The notes under the pieces were generated by a model that ran no database searches, was not told where the DNA came from, and worked only from the letters and a program-made list of their open reading frames with translations. Shown one piece after another: positions 31,401 to 43,030 of a DNA stretch of 64,000 nucleotides. Made by a program: the position numbers and the translations under genes. Source of the DNA: Euborellia annulipes (taxonomy: Eukaryota > Arthropoda > Insecta > Dermaptera > Anisolabididae); contig JAKCPI010007792.1 in assembly GCA_023213315.1 (NCBI GenBank), positions 1 to 64,000 on the forward strand, written 5' to 3'. Every line of letters begins with the position of its first letter. Position 1 is the first letter of the stretch.

Positions 31401-31983
31401 TGTGAACTAATGGATTAACTATTAATATTTTCATTTTAAACTTAGTTAATTCCTTTATGCAATAAATTTATTCATATTTCAATGCCAAAAAATATGTCTT
31501 ATAATAAATAACCAACTTTTATAGAATATTATCATTTTAAAGTTTAAATCAAAAAAATATTATATAATAATAAACTGGATATTGAATTCAGACACATTTA
31601 TCAAGAGTTTATATCAATAAGAGAGTTTGAAAATTGAAAAAAGGGTTATATACTTAAAAAAAAAAAAGTTTTAAGTGGAAAAGTTGATCTTTTTCTACAT
31701 ATAATACATAGAATAGAAAATAAAAATTAAACATGACGAGTTAGTGATATTTAAAAAAAAAAAAAAAAAATTGAAAGAGAAAAGCATAACTAACCATTAA
31801 AAAAAGCGACTAATTGAATAAGTTTGTACTAAATATGTGTGTGTATGTATAACTTCAACACCAACAACCCAAATTAAATTAAAAAATATCGTTATTTTAT
31901 TGTGAATAATAAATTTAAAAAAAAAATTAAATTTATTTGGAAACATTAAAATTACATTATTACTCAGGATATTTTCGAATAGT
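31401..31983. other. AT-rich DNA, no gene seen
   Basis: Only A/T-rich sequence and poly-A runs. Confidence 0.55.
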
Positions 31984-32290
31984 TTATTTAAAATTCAAAC
32001 ATTTGCCATTAGAAAATATTAATGCTAAACCAAAGTATCAATTATCTAGTTTTATTTTTGTCAAATATAAATAATAAATATAAACGGATGTTTAAGATAA
32101 ACATGGATATTAATGTGGACTCTGGTTAATTTTAATTCTTCGGTTATGATACAAAAATATAGTTATAAATAAACAAATAATAATTAAAAACCAAATGAAT
32201 ATTTATATTGTTTTATTTTAATCTAAAATATTTCAAAAATATTGACGGATGTCTAAGATAATTGCTGATACAAGACGGTCAGCTACGGTG
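31984..32290 (+). repeat. Dispersed family B, copies 2 and 3
   Basis: Copy 2 (31984-32122) matches 30537-30680 closely, including ACGGATGTTTAAGATAAACA. Copy 3 (32208-32275) has only ATTGACGGATGTCTAAGATA and an A/T-rich lead. Confidence 0.7.
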
Positions 32291-33089
32291 TTTATATAAT
32301 ATATTTTTACTTTTTATTAGTCTTTTTTTTTAAGTAAAAAAAAAAAATTTCTTTTCCTATTCTCTTTTGTTTTATCTTCTTTTATGGTTGTCATCTCATA
32401 CAACAACAACAACAAAAAAAGAACATAAAATTTAATATTTAATCTTTTGATTTGTCAAAATGAAACAGACATAGATCATAATATTCGAAAAGTTATGTAT
32501 GTATAGTATAAAATGCAGTCAACATGATATAAAAGTTCATTTTGCATTTACGTTGTTGATGTTGTTGTTGTTGTTGATGTTTATACCTTTTAATGGCCAA
32601 ATAAATATAGCACTTTAAATTTATAGTAGTTGAGTTATAAAGATGGTATAAAAAAAGATCGATTATTAATTAAAATTTCACTTCAATTTTATATATCATC
32701 CTAAATATTAATTAAAATTCAATAAAAACGTCATGTAATATTGTAGAAATGAGTCGAGTCTTAATTTGTACCATAAAAATGATTTATTAAAAAATTTATA
32801 AATAAAACAAAATAAACGATCAATGACGTCATAATGCGATTTTTTATACAAAGTTGTTTAATAATAACTATAATATTTTTTTTGAAAAAATTAATTTTTA
32901 ATCTCTATAAGTCTGATCATGGTGGCTGTTTGGGTAGAAATTTGGTTCAATTATTTTCCTTTAGGATTATGACCTTGGCTTTATAAGAAAATAGCCTTAA
33001 CGTGTTACAATAAGTGTGAGAATTTAATTTAAACAGATCTAGATCTATTTATTAATATTAATAAATTACTCATATATTATAAAAAGTGG
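32291..33089. other. AT-rich DNA with (TTG)n
   Basis: (TTG)n near 32561-32578. No gene seen. Confidence 0.55.
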
Positions 33090-33240
33090 GAAGTTCGCTT
33101 CCTATCACAAACGAGAGGAGGGACTCTCTCAGCACCGGCGTGTACTACTTTCGAAGAATGCTTCACTGAGAGGGAATCTTCTTTACGTCTCTTCCACAGG
33201 AGGGGATGTCATAGCAACTCCCTCTCCGAATATAATTGTT
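33090..33240. repeat. Dispersed repeat, inverted copy at 42955-43030
   Basis: The minus strand reads GATTCCCTCTCAGTGAAGCA TTCTTCGAAAGTAGTA; the plus strand at 42963-42998 reads GTTCCCTCTCAGTGATGTAT TCTTCGAAAGAAGTA. Both lie in locally GC-richer DNA. Family unknown. Confidence 0.55.
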
Positions 33241-33309
33241 TTTATAAGTCTAAACTCTATATATGATTTCTGCAAAAAATTGTAATCTTCATAAAAATAA
33301 TAATGTTAA

Positions 33310-33420
33310 ATCTATTATTATTATTAATGGTGTAGGTCGCTTCGACAACAAGGGCCATACGCGCCACAAATATTCATTATTATCCAAGACCGAGAAACCA
33401 AAGTCAATAACACTAAATCC
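33310..33420. repeat. Dispersed repeat with (TTA)n edge, copy of 12000-12070
   Basis: TTATTATTATTAATGG, GTCGCTTCGACAACAAGGGC and CATACGCGCCAC correspond to 12000-12052. Confidence 0.5.
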
Positions 33421-33917
33421 ACACATATTCAGACATAACTATATATATATATATACCTATACAATACATAGAACATAAAAATAAATAAATATAAACATTT
33501 TGTAATCAACTTAAATAAATTAATTAAATAAACATACAAATAAATTAATTAAATAAACACTACAAATAAATTAATCAATCAATAAAGAGACAAGTAGTCC
33601 AATTAATAAATAAACTACATAACAAATAAATAGTTAAATAAAAACAACTCAATAAATAGATGAACAAACTAAACTAAGTAAATTAATTGATAGAGCAGAA
33701 CTAGCTGCATAACAAGTATAGAGAAAAGATATTGTCAGATTTTATGATACAGTCCAAGTAACTAAATAGATTTTCAAAATTCTCTTCATTAGTCAATAAA
33801 TCTTGAACATCAAGTCACTCAAATTATATTCAATCCTCCTGGCGATAGAGTAGTCACTCCTTCAAAACATGAAACTCAGCTCAGGCATCACGGAGGGTCC
33901 CCTCTAACAATGTTAAA
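33421..33917. other. AT-rich DNA with AATAAATTAATTAAATAAAC repeats
   Basis: 33481-33670 has short irregular repeats of AAATAAATTAATTAAATAAA. No gene seen. Confidence 0.5.
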
Positions 33918-34180
33918 TCAAATTAACAATTGTGTAGTTTTATTTTATTTCAAAATAAATCATAAAAATACACGGATGTTCAAGATAAACACGGATACAA
34001 TTTTTGAAATTAATGATCTGGTATATCAATTAATGATGTGCTTTAAATGATGGAAAATTTTTATTAGATTTAAAAAATAATAGCTTGAGACCAAATTATC
34101 AATTAAAGAGTTTTATTTTAAATTAAAATAAATCATAAATATACACAGATGTTTAAGATAAACATGGATGCAAATAGTAG
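33918..34180 (+). repeat. Dispersed family B, copies 4 and 5
   Basis: 33918-33998 has AATTAACAATTGTGTAGTTT TATTTTATTT, AAATAAATCATAAAAATACA and CGGATGTTCAAGATAAACAC GG. 34095-34172 has AATTATCAATTAAAGAGTTT TA, AAATAAATCATAAATATACA and CAGATGTTTAAGATAAACAT GGATGCAA. Confidence 0.75.
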
Positions 34181-34864
34181 ATGGAATTTTTGTTATCTTT
34201 AACTAAGGGGTCTTTAACCTCTTATACATATATTATAAATCTTCATCATGCTAATTTTAATGGTACATGGAAGAAGAAATTATCTATGATGCATAAAGCC
34301 TAGAGTGGAGAGGATATATGTAATTATGTTTGTTTATTTGAATGTAGAATAGTTTGATCCCATTTGCATAATCTTTGCATCCTTTATACCTCAACCTCCT
34401 CGAGAGTAATACGAACGTGGAAGCACTAATAAAACCCCGGGGCCACCAGCATTAATAATATAATGTATAAACCCCCCCCCCCTTTTCATAAATATAATAG
34501 AAATTTATTACCACGTAACCAACGTAAAGTTATAATATTTATTTATTTATTTAATCAAATGTGCTTTAAAAAGAATATAAAAGTATTATCTTACAACACT
34601 TTTTTTTATCAAGGTGATAAATAAATAAATAATTTTAAATTTAAAAATATCTCCACTCTTTTTTTTTGTTATTGATGCCTCTTATTAATAAAAATAATAA
34701 ACTAAAATGTTTTTAATAGTAATTATGATAAAAAAGTGAATTTTATTCGAGTAGAATCTGAATAATGCAATGTCATCTACAACATAACCTCAAAACCTTG
34801 GTTTTTAATGGAGAAAAAAATTCTTTTATAAATTCTATCATTTATTATCGAAAAAAAAAAAAAA
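34181..34864. other. AT-rich DNA, no gene seen
   Basis: Includes a poly-C run near 34472-34482. No gene seen. Confidence 0.5.
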
Positions 34865-34990
34865 AAATTTCACCAACTAGAGATCGAACCACGGATCTAT
34901 GGATTTGTACTACAACTCTCTACTCATTGACGATGGGCTCCGCCCCCTGGACGAGGGGGTCCAGGGACTCGCCTTCGGCGGGCCAGTTTA
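34850..34990 (-). repeat. tRNA-like repeat with T-run
   Basis: The minus strand reads CAATGAGTAGAGAG (A-box-like), then CCGTGGTTCGATCTC (B box GGTTCGAnnC), and about 15 bp later a run of about 16 T that would stop Pol III. Upstream lies a GC-rich hairpin with CCCTGGACCCCCTCGTCCAG. It does not fold into a full tRNA by eye, so I call it a tRNA-derived repeat. The plus-strand peptide reading across it is incidental. Confidence 0.5.
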
Positions 34991-35547
34991 TTACCAATTT
35001 GGGATATTTCTTGTTGAAATGCAAGTGTTAGGATGTTAAGGAAGGATCTTGAGATCAAGTGAGGATACCGACTGGGTCCAGCACAAAAGGGTATATTTAT
35101 GACTGTTTAAAGGGTCAGTCGTAGGCATGCTCTCTTCTTTTTTCAACTGCTGCATAGCTCTTCCCACAGCTCCATGTCATTTACCTGGAAAGTTGACTCA
35201 CAGAGCAACTAACTGCCCCTCTAATTTCCAAGCCAACTTGTCTATTTTGTGTTCCCATATTGAAGAAATTTGATTATAAATAATTTTCGAAAATAATTAA
35301 GAGATTCAAATTATTATTACATAACTCCCTGGTCCATATACTATATGTGTACTTAATTTCAAATAGATTAATTGAAAATTGGGGATTTCTATAGAATATA
35401 TACATACATACATACATATTTTTTTCCATTTCATTTTTATATACTATTTATAGATTGATTCTCAATTTAATTGTTCTTTTGAAAAAAAAAAAAAAAAAAA
35501 AAAACTTTTTAACACATACAAGTATAGCATGATAAAGTTATTAGTTT
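34991..35547. other. Intergenic or intronic DNA, no gene seen
   Basis: Less AT-rich near 35050-35240, but no open frame or splice-bounded exon that I can support. A poly-A run lies at 35480-35504. Confidence 0.45.
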
Positions 35548-35769
35548 CAGGGGCGTATCTAAAGGAGGGCCGAGGCCCCCCCCCCCCCCGAAAATGATTT
35601 TCATGGACGGAAAAAAATTTCCCCGCAGGGCGAAAAATTTTGGTTCCGCAAAAACAAAATTTGCCGCAGGGCGAAAAAATTTAGTTTCTTTAAAAAAAAA
35701 ATTTCCGCAGAAAAATTTTTGAGTTCAGGCCCCCTTCCCACCCGAAAAAAATTTCTATATACGCCCCTG
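35548..35769. mobile_element. hAT-type MITE, copy 3
   Basis: 222 bp with ends CAGGGGCGTATCTA and, at the right, ATATACGCCCCTG. Flanked by ATTAGTTT (35540-35547) and GTTAGTTT (35770-35777), a 7/8 match to an 8-bp target duplication. The ends are a variant of those at 4469-4633 and 43205-43410. The inside has a poly-C tract and several AAAATTT...CCGCAGGGCGAAAAA repeats. No transposase. Confidence 0.75.
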
Positions 35770-35782
35770 GTTAGTTTGACTC

Positions 35783-36140
35783 CCCAGACAGCCTGGAATA
35801 TTGCAGCAATATTGCAGAAATATGGCCAATCTTGCTCAATATTGAAAATATTGCAGCAACATTGATGCAATATTGCAGCTCAAACAGCAACATTCCAGCA
35901 ATATTGCCGCAATATTACTGCAATGTTCCAAAAAAGGCGGACATAGGAATATTGCAAGAATATTGCTTCAATGTTGCTGCAATATTCCTAGCTTGGAATA
36001 TTGCCGCTGCAATATTGCAGCAATGTTGCCAATATTTTGCAAGATTTGCAATATTGATGCAATATTCCTGCAATATTGGCAATTTATGCAAGATTCGCAA
36101 TATTTCTGCAATATTGCTGGAATATTCCTGGCTGTCTGGG
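35783..36140. repeat. AATATTGC palindrome array with inverted ends
   Basis: CCCAGACAGCCTGGAATATT GCAGCAATATTGC at the left is mirrored by GCAATATTGCTGGAATATTC CTGGCTGTCTGGG at the right. The inside consists of more than 20 copies of the self-complementary core GCAATATTGC and variants. No clear target duplication is seen. It sits 13 bp from the MITE at 35548-35769. Overlapping ORFs (Asn/Ile/Ala/Cys-rich) on both strands are products of the repeat. Confidence 0.85.
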
Positions 36141-36149
36141 TCGTGTAGT

Positions 36150-36600
36150 AGCCTATTGTGAGGTCATTCTTGAATTTAATATAACATAACCTCAATTTAC
36201 ATTTTTTCGACTAGAAAAATTACCCTTGAGACATTTTAGATAATATTAAAATTAAAAGTAATTATTTAAATAATATTAATTGTTAATGTTTTCTATTATG
36301 AACTTTTTTTTAAAAGTACTAATCGTAATTGTGAATTTGACTAGAGTAGTATTAGTCTAGTTACAAAATGTGACGCCATTGTGAATTCAAAATAACATAA
36401 CCTCACAAAATTATTTCTTGAGAGAGAGACAATCTTCTAAATTTCCAAATGGGAATTTTATTAAAACATGATTTCTTTTAATTAATTCCAAAACTTTTGG
36501 GAATTGGATTTGAAATGTAAATAATAAAAATTAATCTGTAATATTATATTTATAATTTGACTTGAGTAGTAGTAGTATTATTGTAAATTAATTGCCAATC
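36150..36600 (-). repeat. Dispersed family C (GGTTATGTTAT...ATGGCG), copies
   Basis: On the minus strand: GAGGTTATGTTATTTTGAAT TCACAATGGCGTCAC near 36415-36370 and GAGGTTATGTTATATTAAAT TCA near 36193-36170. ACTACTCTAGTCAAATTC and TACTACTACTCAAGTCAAA follow. Related plus-strand copies lie at 55911, 56149 and 58797. Confidence 0.6.
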
Positions 36601-36659
36601 TAATAAAATTTTAAATTTAAAAGTAAATTTTTTTTTTATATTGGATTTCTCCGTTGTTG

Positions 36660-37080
36660 TTGTTGTTGTTTTTGTTTAAACCAAAAAGGTTAATTCCCAA
36701 TTGGCTTTCCAGAAAAAAAAGAGGGAATTTTGTTTTGGTGGCCTTGGTATTTCTTTTTTTTTTTTCTCTCGTTCGTTTGGGGAGAGACATTTTAAAGGAC
36801 TTCTAACTACAAGTAGTCGTCGTTTGAGAAGGGCTTGTCTAGAAATCGTTTGAGAGTGCTCTGCGTCGGGTACGGCGGAGAGAGCAAGCAATGGGGTGGT
36901 GGTGGTGTGAGAAGCAAAGGGTGGGGGTGGACTCGGTGGAATGTCACATCCAGTCTGCGCCGATCAATCATTACCCCCCTTCTCTCTTTCCATTTTCTAC
37001 AACAAGAGAGAGAAAGAAAAAAATACCTCCCTCCCTCCCCCTCCCTCTTCTCTCAACCCTTTTTTTTTACTTGACACTCA
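36660..37080. other. Locally GC-richer segment, candidate promoter or 5' UTR
   Basis: 36830-36980 is far richer in G and C than its surroundings, with GTCGGGTACGGCGGAGAG, GGTGGTGGTGGTG and CAGTCTGCGCCGATC. It is followed by pyrimidine-rich stretches (CCTCCCTCCCCCTCCCTC). ORFs of 70-79 residues show no domain. It could be an untranslated first exon or promoter, but nothing proves this. Confidence 0.3.
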
Positions 37081-37145
37081 TTTTTTGTAAAAAAAAGGGT
37101 TAAAACTTTCTTTTGATTTTATCAAAAAAAAAAAAAAAAAAAAAT

Positions 37146-37812
37146 TTAAGTTCTCCCAGTATATCAATAAATTTGTTTTGACTAATGCGAAGCAAGATAC
37201 TTATTTAAGAAATTACACTTAATTCTTTCCCAGTAATTTCTTTCTAACCTCCTCAATACACATATTCTATTTGTATTTATTTATATTTTATACAAATATA
37301 AAAAATAAAAATATTTATTTTTGATTTTTTTTTTTCAAAAATAAAAATTAAAAAATTTAAGATCTTGCTCATTTTAACTAAATTTGTTTTCCTTTTATCT
37401 AATGCGAAGCAATATACTTATTTAAGAAATGATATTTAATTCTTTCCCAGTAAAAATTAAAGAAATATATATATTCGTCACAAGAAGCAATTTTACAAAC
37501 TTTGATCATCTATTAGAGTATAAAAAAGTGATTATGTAAAAGTAATTTTTGTTTTTTGATATATCGAATAGTTATTGAGTTAAAATGATGTCAAATTTTT
37601 CAATTTTTATTTATGAAAAAATTCAAAAATCAAATATTTTTTTTTCTTAAAATTTGTATAAAATATAGATAAATATAAATAGAATAATTTTTAGTAATTA
37701 GATTTAGAAATAAATTACTAAGAAAGAATAAAGTATCATTTCTTAAATAAGTATATTGCTTCGCATTATTATCCTATAAAAGAAAAATTTATTATATACT
37801 GGGAAAACTTAA
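37146..37812. repeat. Foldback element, about 110-bp arms
   Basis: The left arm (TTAAGTTCTCCCAGTATAT, TAATGCGAAGCAAGATACTT, ATTTAAGAAAT) is mirrored by the right arm, which on the minus strand reads TTAAGTTTTCCCAGTATATA, TAATGCGAAGCAATATACTT and ATTTAAGAAATGATAC. A third, direct partial copy of the arm lies inside at 37385-37455. The ends start with TTAA, which could be a target duplication of piggyBac type or part of the terminus. No coding capacity. Confidence 0.8.
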
Positions 37813-38560
37813 ATTTTCTTGATTTTTTTTTATAAAGTGTTAGAAATTTGTTGTGATTTATGCTAATCTAGCATCAATAAATGTTTTAATCTAATAATAA
37901 TAATAATAATAACTCAATATTTTAAACTGCCGGTAGCGAAAAATATAAATATCAAAAATTGTTGGTAGAATTATTCATCAAAATGACATATTTTGATTTT
38001 TTTTTTTTTGACACCTTGTATAAATGATTTTTAATATTTTTTTTTTTTTTTTTTTTTTTTAGGGAGTTTAAATTGTTTGATGGCATCCATCCATCAATCT
38101 CTTTCTTTTTTTTTTCAATTACTCCATCTAAAAAAATACAAGGTGCTCCAAACACGCAGGTCGTTCATCTTACAATTGTCTCAATATTTTCTTTCTTCTC
38201 ATCTGTCCGTTGTAATTGGCCTTGAGGGAAGAGGAGATAAATGCCGACGATTAAAGAAAATATTTGGAGTTTGTTCTTATTAGAATAACAAATCAATTTT
38301 AAGACTACATCTTTGAGCAATTGTGAAGTACTTTTTTTTATGAAATACATACACGTCAAATTTATTTTTCTCCAATTCTAATTTGTTATTCAAATTTCAG
38401 ACTGATTGCATTTCTTGACAAGTACCGATAACCTTTGTTTTTCCCCAAATATTAGGCTGATTACTCTCTAAAAAATGTCACCTTTTAAATTATTGTTTAA
38501 AATATTACAATATATTATACAAAACTAGAGAAGTTGAGAAAACTTCAGAAAAGAAGTTGA
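37813..38560. other. AT-rich DNA with a T run
   Basis: A 24-T run ends near 38060 and (AAT)n lies near 37892. No gene seen. Confidence 0.5.
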
Positions 38561-38564
38561 GATA

Positions 38565-38700
38565 CCAAAATATCGATATTTTTTCTCTCAATATTTAGAT
38601 ATTTGTCTCAATATTTATATATTTTTTTCTTTTGATATATCGCTATTTTTTCCTTCAATATTTAGATTTTTTTCTCGATTTATCGATAATTTTTATTTCG
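38565..38700. repeat. Short TTTCTCTCAATATTTAGATA repeats and ATCGAT boxes
   Basis: Irregular direct repeats of CAATATTTAGAT or CAATATTTATAT, interspersed with ATATCGATA and TTATCGATA. Low complexity; no gene. Confidence 0.5.
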
Positions 38701-38753
38701 ATATGTCCTAAATGGTTTCCATAATAATTCTACCTTTTTGTAATGATTGATTT

Positions 38754-38790
38754 TTCTATTTTCGTTTATTTATAAACGAAAATAATAGAA
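38754..38790. repeat. Small hairpin, TCTATTTTCGTTTAT arms
   Basis: TCTATTTTCGTTTAT is followed at once by ATAAACGAAAATAATAGA. The arms are about 15 bp, nearly perfect, with a very short loop. Confidence 0.75.
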
Positions 38791-38845
38791 TTATTGCTAT
38801 TTTTACATGATTTATTTTTTCGAAGTATCGATATGTATATATATT

Positions 38846-39102
38846 TTGTATATATATTGCTGAAAATTTCTCTAGGTTATATATTTCAAGGGTTTATTAA
38901 ATTTAAAATCAAATTAACATTTTAACGTTTTATTGAAATTATTAAAAATTAAATTTTAACACTTTATGTATGATGATGTAATTTTAATTTCAATAAAACG
39001 TTAAAATGTTAATTTGATTTAAAATTTAATAAACCCTTGAAACATATAACCTATGAGAAAATGTTTTGTTGAATTAGAATTAATCAAATTTCAGCAATAT
39101 AC
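38846..39102. repeat. Foldback element, about 80-bp near-perfect arms
   Basis: The left arm runs from TATATATTGCTGAAAATTT through TCTAGGTTATATATTTCAAG, GGTTTATTAAATTT and TTAACATTTTAACGTTTTAT to TGAAATTA. The right arm is its reverse complement with a 20-bp insertion near its outer end. The loop is about 40 bp. No coding capacity. Confidence 0.85.
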
Positions 39103-40013
39103 ATAATTATAATGTTTCAACTAGTGCCCCACGGTAACCAGTTTAAATCGAAGTATCGATATTGAAAACGATCCATCGATAATTTTTTTTTTTGCCCATT
39201 TTCAATTTGGTTTTCTTTTCGATCGCAAAATTCAATGAAAACAAAATTTATTTGCTATTTTCGATATAAAAGAATATAAAAAAAAAAAAACCTAGTGTAT
39301 AATATGTATATTTAATTTTAATTAAATTTTAATTTTTGTATATTGGGCTCGGGTAACTCGTGATCGCCATTCACGTACTCAGCAAAAAGTGAGCCCCTGA
39401 GTATTCATATAAAATTTAAATTACAAAATATTTATGATAATTGTATTTAGATAAGAAAAATTAATTAGATATTTTTTTTGAAAAAATTTTATTATTTTTA
39501 TATAATTAATTATATTAAAATATTTAAGAAATTTAATTGGTTTAAAAATATTTATTTTTTATTTAATTTTTATTAAATACATAATAATATCACTAATAGT
39601 TTTCTTGTTTTCTCCGCCCATTTCTGACATGAAAAGTCAACTATTATGAGAGACATGAGATTAACAGGATGGGTTGAGGAGTAGGAGTGGGAGTAGAGAA
39701 GGGAGGGGGGGAGTTAGGGTGATGATTTAAGTTTAAAACAACAACAACATTAACTACGATCAAGCTATTATATTTCATGTAACTTGTCAACTCATAATAC
39801 AATCCTTCACGACCATAAACCATCAAAGTGGTTGGTTAGTCTGCTGGTGAGTGAGATTAGACAACAAACAGAAAAAAAAAACGACGACTGATGTGGCTAT
39901 CAACGTCATTATCATATTTCAAAGCTGGAATATGAATAAATCGATATTCTTTCGTTGTTTTGTTGACCTTAAAACACTAATAAAAAAAAGAATAAAATTT
40001 AATTTATATTCAA
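39103..40013. other. AT-rich DNA, no gene seen
   Basis: Contains a G-rich stretch near 39695-39715. No gene or repeat that I can support. Confidence 0.5.
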
Positions 40014-40050
40014 CTGAAGATGGTAGACTTTTATCAACCGAAACGTTTAG
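40014..40050 (+). repeat. CTGAAGATG...CCGAAACG hairpin motif
   Basis: CTGAAGATGGTAGA, loop CTTTTA, TCAACCGAAACGTTTAG. The arms GGTaGA and TCaACC pair except for one A-A mismatch. A decayed copy, TTGAGGATTGTAG...GACCGAAATGTTAA, follows at 40146-40181. Confidence 0.65.
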
Positions 40051-40181
40051 ATTTAAAAATTATTTTCTTATTAATTAGATGCCAAGTATAACAAATTTTC
40101 TAGATTGTTTTGAATTTATTCTAAATAAAAATGAATTTTTATACCTTGAGGATTGTAGATCATTAAAGACCGAAATGTTAA

Positions 40182-41379
40182 TAATTTAAAAATCAAAGAA
40201 AAAATTTTTCTTTTCTATATCCTTGTTAATTTTTATTTATTTAATGATTTAAACTTTCAAAATTAAAAAAAAAAAATTATAATCGTTTTTTTTTTTAAGC
40301 AATATGAATTAAAGCGAAGCAGATATTGTCAAAGTTTACACAATATGCTATTGCTGCAGTCTTTTATGCAAATATAAATACATAAAATATATATATAGAG
40401 GCCTATATTTTAGCCATTATTTTTCCAGAAAAGTCCTTATTGGAATTATAATTTATTACAAAACCGTTACACACAATCTATAGATATATAAATGAAATTG
40501 GTGGAAGGAGGGGGATCAATTGAATTCGAAATTACCCTCTCTGATTCAAATTCAAATTGTTTGTATTTATTAATATGCCTTCTGGTGAATTTATACACAA
40601 CAACAACAAAATCTAACTAATATTTACTTTGTTAATTTACTTTGTTAAATAAACAACATGATTGTTATAGACATAGTCTGTCTCTCTAAAATTAATAGTT
40701 TTCTTAGAGATTGATCAAATATTTATAAAAGAGATCTTTATTTATTGTTTAAATATTGATTTTCAAACATATGTCATATATACTGTATATTCATATATTA
40801 CAATATATGTATAAAATCGAAATTGCCCAAGAATCAAAAAAACAACAAAAACGTTTTGGGAAATTTTATGAAAATTCATATTCGTGATCTTGTATATAGG
40901 ACGTCCTATGGTCTTAAAACTGTCATATGTCTTATTTGAGTATACGACATAGGACATTTACCACTCCTATTGCTAAATAGTACATAGGACGTCCACAGGT
41001 CTGTTATATCGGTGTCGAATGTTGTAAATCAATTCCCGCCTTTAGAAATGTCAAAGTTATATTCTAACCTAAAAAGTGTTTGTGTTTTGTTTTCAAGTGT
41101 TTAGTGTGTTGTTTTGTTTGTTTCTTTTATTTATTTATTATAAAAATAAATGAGACAATTGTAAAAAGAAAGACTTTTAGTGGGTTATGAATGTTGTTCG
41201 ATCTCACCGATAGGAGCGCCACTAGTCATCAAATACGATATAGAACAAATTTATTTTTGGTCCGTTCGCTAACTTTTGTGCTAAACTGTTTACGATTTAG
41301 GACAAAACACAAGATCACCCCTATTAATTCAATTTTCGTACTAAATAACTATTGAAATAAATATTTTGAAATAAGTATC
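40182..41379. other. AT-rich DNA, no gene seen
   Basis: ATATAGGACGTCC near 40895 and CATAGGACGTCC near 40983 form a small direct repeat. No gene seen. Confidence 0.45.
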
Positions 41380-41830
41380 GTAGATTTTCAGAAATTTCGG
41401 CTCTAAAGATCTCAAATCTCCATATAGGGGAATTGATCGTCTATAAAGGTAGAATGGTTTTTTGATTAAAGATTATTTTCAGTTCTGTATTTAAATCCTA
41501 AGACTGAATTTTTTGAAATTTATTCTCTAAATGGGACAAAATTCCCCCACCTCTTTTTAGGAAAATTTTTAATTAAATTAAATTTTAATTTAATTTAATT
41601 TTATGTCAAATATAATACAGCAGAATACGGTGAAATGGATATCGAGGATTTTTGAAATCTCGGCTCTAAGGGTTCCAAATCACAATAGGAGGACAAATGA
41701 TGGTCTATAAAGGTAAAACGGTCCAAATTTTTTTTTTAAGTTTTATGAAATTTAAGGATTATCTTCAGATCTGTACTTAGATTCTAGCCAAGGCAGCATT
41801 TTCCGAAATTCCTTCTTTTACTTTTGGCGA
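41380..41830 (+). repeat. Tandem duplication, about 264-bp unit
   Basis: GAAATTTCGGCTCTAAAGAT near 41392 is matched by GAAATCTCGGCTCTAAGGGT near 41656. Shared blocks: TCTATAAAGGTA, ATTATTTTCAGTTCTGTA versus ATTATCTTCAGATCTGTA, and GAAATTT. The copies have diverged. Confidence 0.7.
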
Positions 41831-42954
41831 TAAAGAGGTTCCCGGGCTCGAAAAAACTTAAATAGCTGAAAAATGACCTGCTCGCTTTGATTTCTTTTCA
41901 CCTCTTTGTTTGGATTTTTTTACTTAAAAGTCGTAAACAAATTAATTTAAAAATACAGTAAAAGAATACTTTATATGAGTGGATCAGAGTAAAGTCCACT
42001 TTTTTACTCTTTTAAGAAAAAATGAATTAAAGTTAAGTTTTATATTTAATTCTTCTTAAAATATACAACATTTATTTATTTTACATCTCAGCAATCATTA
42101 AGAACTTAAATTATACTTTATCTAAGTACACATTTTAAATTTTAGAAAGATAATTATTTTTTACTAAATTAATATTTCACATGTCAAAAAAGAAAAATGG
42201 GAGGTGCAAGTGTGGAAAAAGGTATATTTTTTTTCCTCTATACCTTCATGCTTATTAAACACACACCACATATTTTATATAGGCCTATATTCATTTTATA
42301 AATAATGAAATTTATGGATAAATAAACATTAAATGTAATATCAAATATTAAGTAAATATCAAAGTGTAATTAATTTTGTATAATTGAGCGAAAAAATGAG
42401 AAAAACAACAACAACAAACGAATAATTAATTTAAATGTTTATATTAAACAAAACAAAAAAATTATTTTAAATACCAATAAGTACCTGGAATGTGGGAAGG
42501 GAAATTTAGGTAGAAATAAACAAAATTCCATTAATGATAGTTTCCAAGAATTTCAAATAAATAAATTTTTAACAAAAACTTGTTAAAATTTAAATTTAAT
42601 AATGTCTTAAAATTTAAAGCCACAAGTAGTTGAAATTTTATGAAATGCCAACAAAAAAAAATCACAGAGCAAAATTTTTTCTTAACATGGAATGTTAATG
42701 GTTGAATTCTTTTAGGGCTAATAAATACCAACTCTCTGCTAAAAAAGAGAAAAAAAAAGGAAATATGTGCACGTATATTGTGTATTAATTACCATCTTTC
42801 TAGTCAATTATATTATTATAAAATAAATTTGTAATGATTGTATACTAATTAAAAATTCTAGGTAATAATTATTGTCGATTAATTTTAGTTCCGGAGTGAC
42901 CGAGCTGGAGCTGGTTTTGTTTTTTTTTTTTATAAAATTGAGAAAAGCTAAAAA
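41831..42954. other. AT-rich DNA, no gene seen
   Basis: Only A/T-rich sequence. Confidence 0.5.
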
Positions 42955-43030
42955 AGTATATGGTTCCCTCTCAGTGATGTATTCTTCGAAAGAAGTAGGG
43001 AGTCACTCCTCAAATTAAGACATCCTCTCT
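42955..43030 (+). repeat. Copy of the 33090-33240 repeat
   Basis: GTTCCCTCTCAGTGATGTAT TCTTCGAAAG matches the minus strand at 33130-33175. Confidence 0.5.

Noticed and set aside
34765..35031. 88-residue ORF containing SPTRDRTTDLWICTTTLY
   Set aside because: This peptide comes from reading a tRNA-like repeat on the wrong strand.
35832..36195. Cys/Asn/Ile-rich ORFs on both strands
   Set aside because: All are frames of the GCAATATTGC palindrome array.
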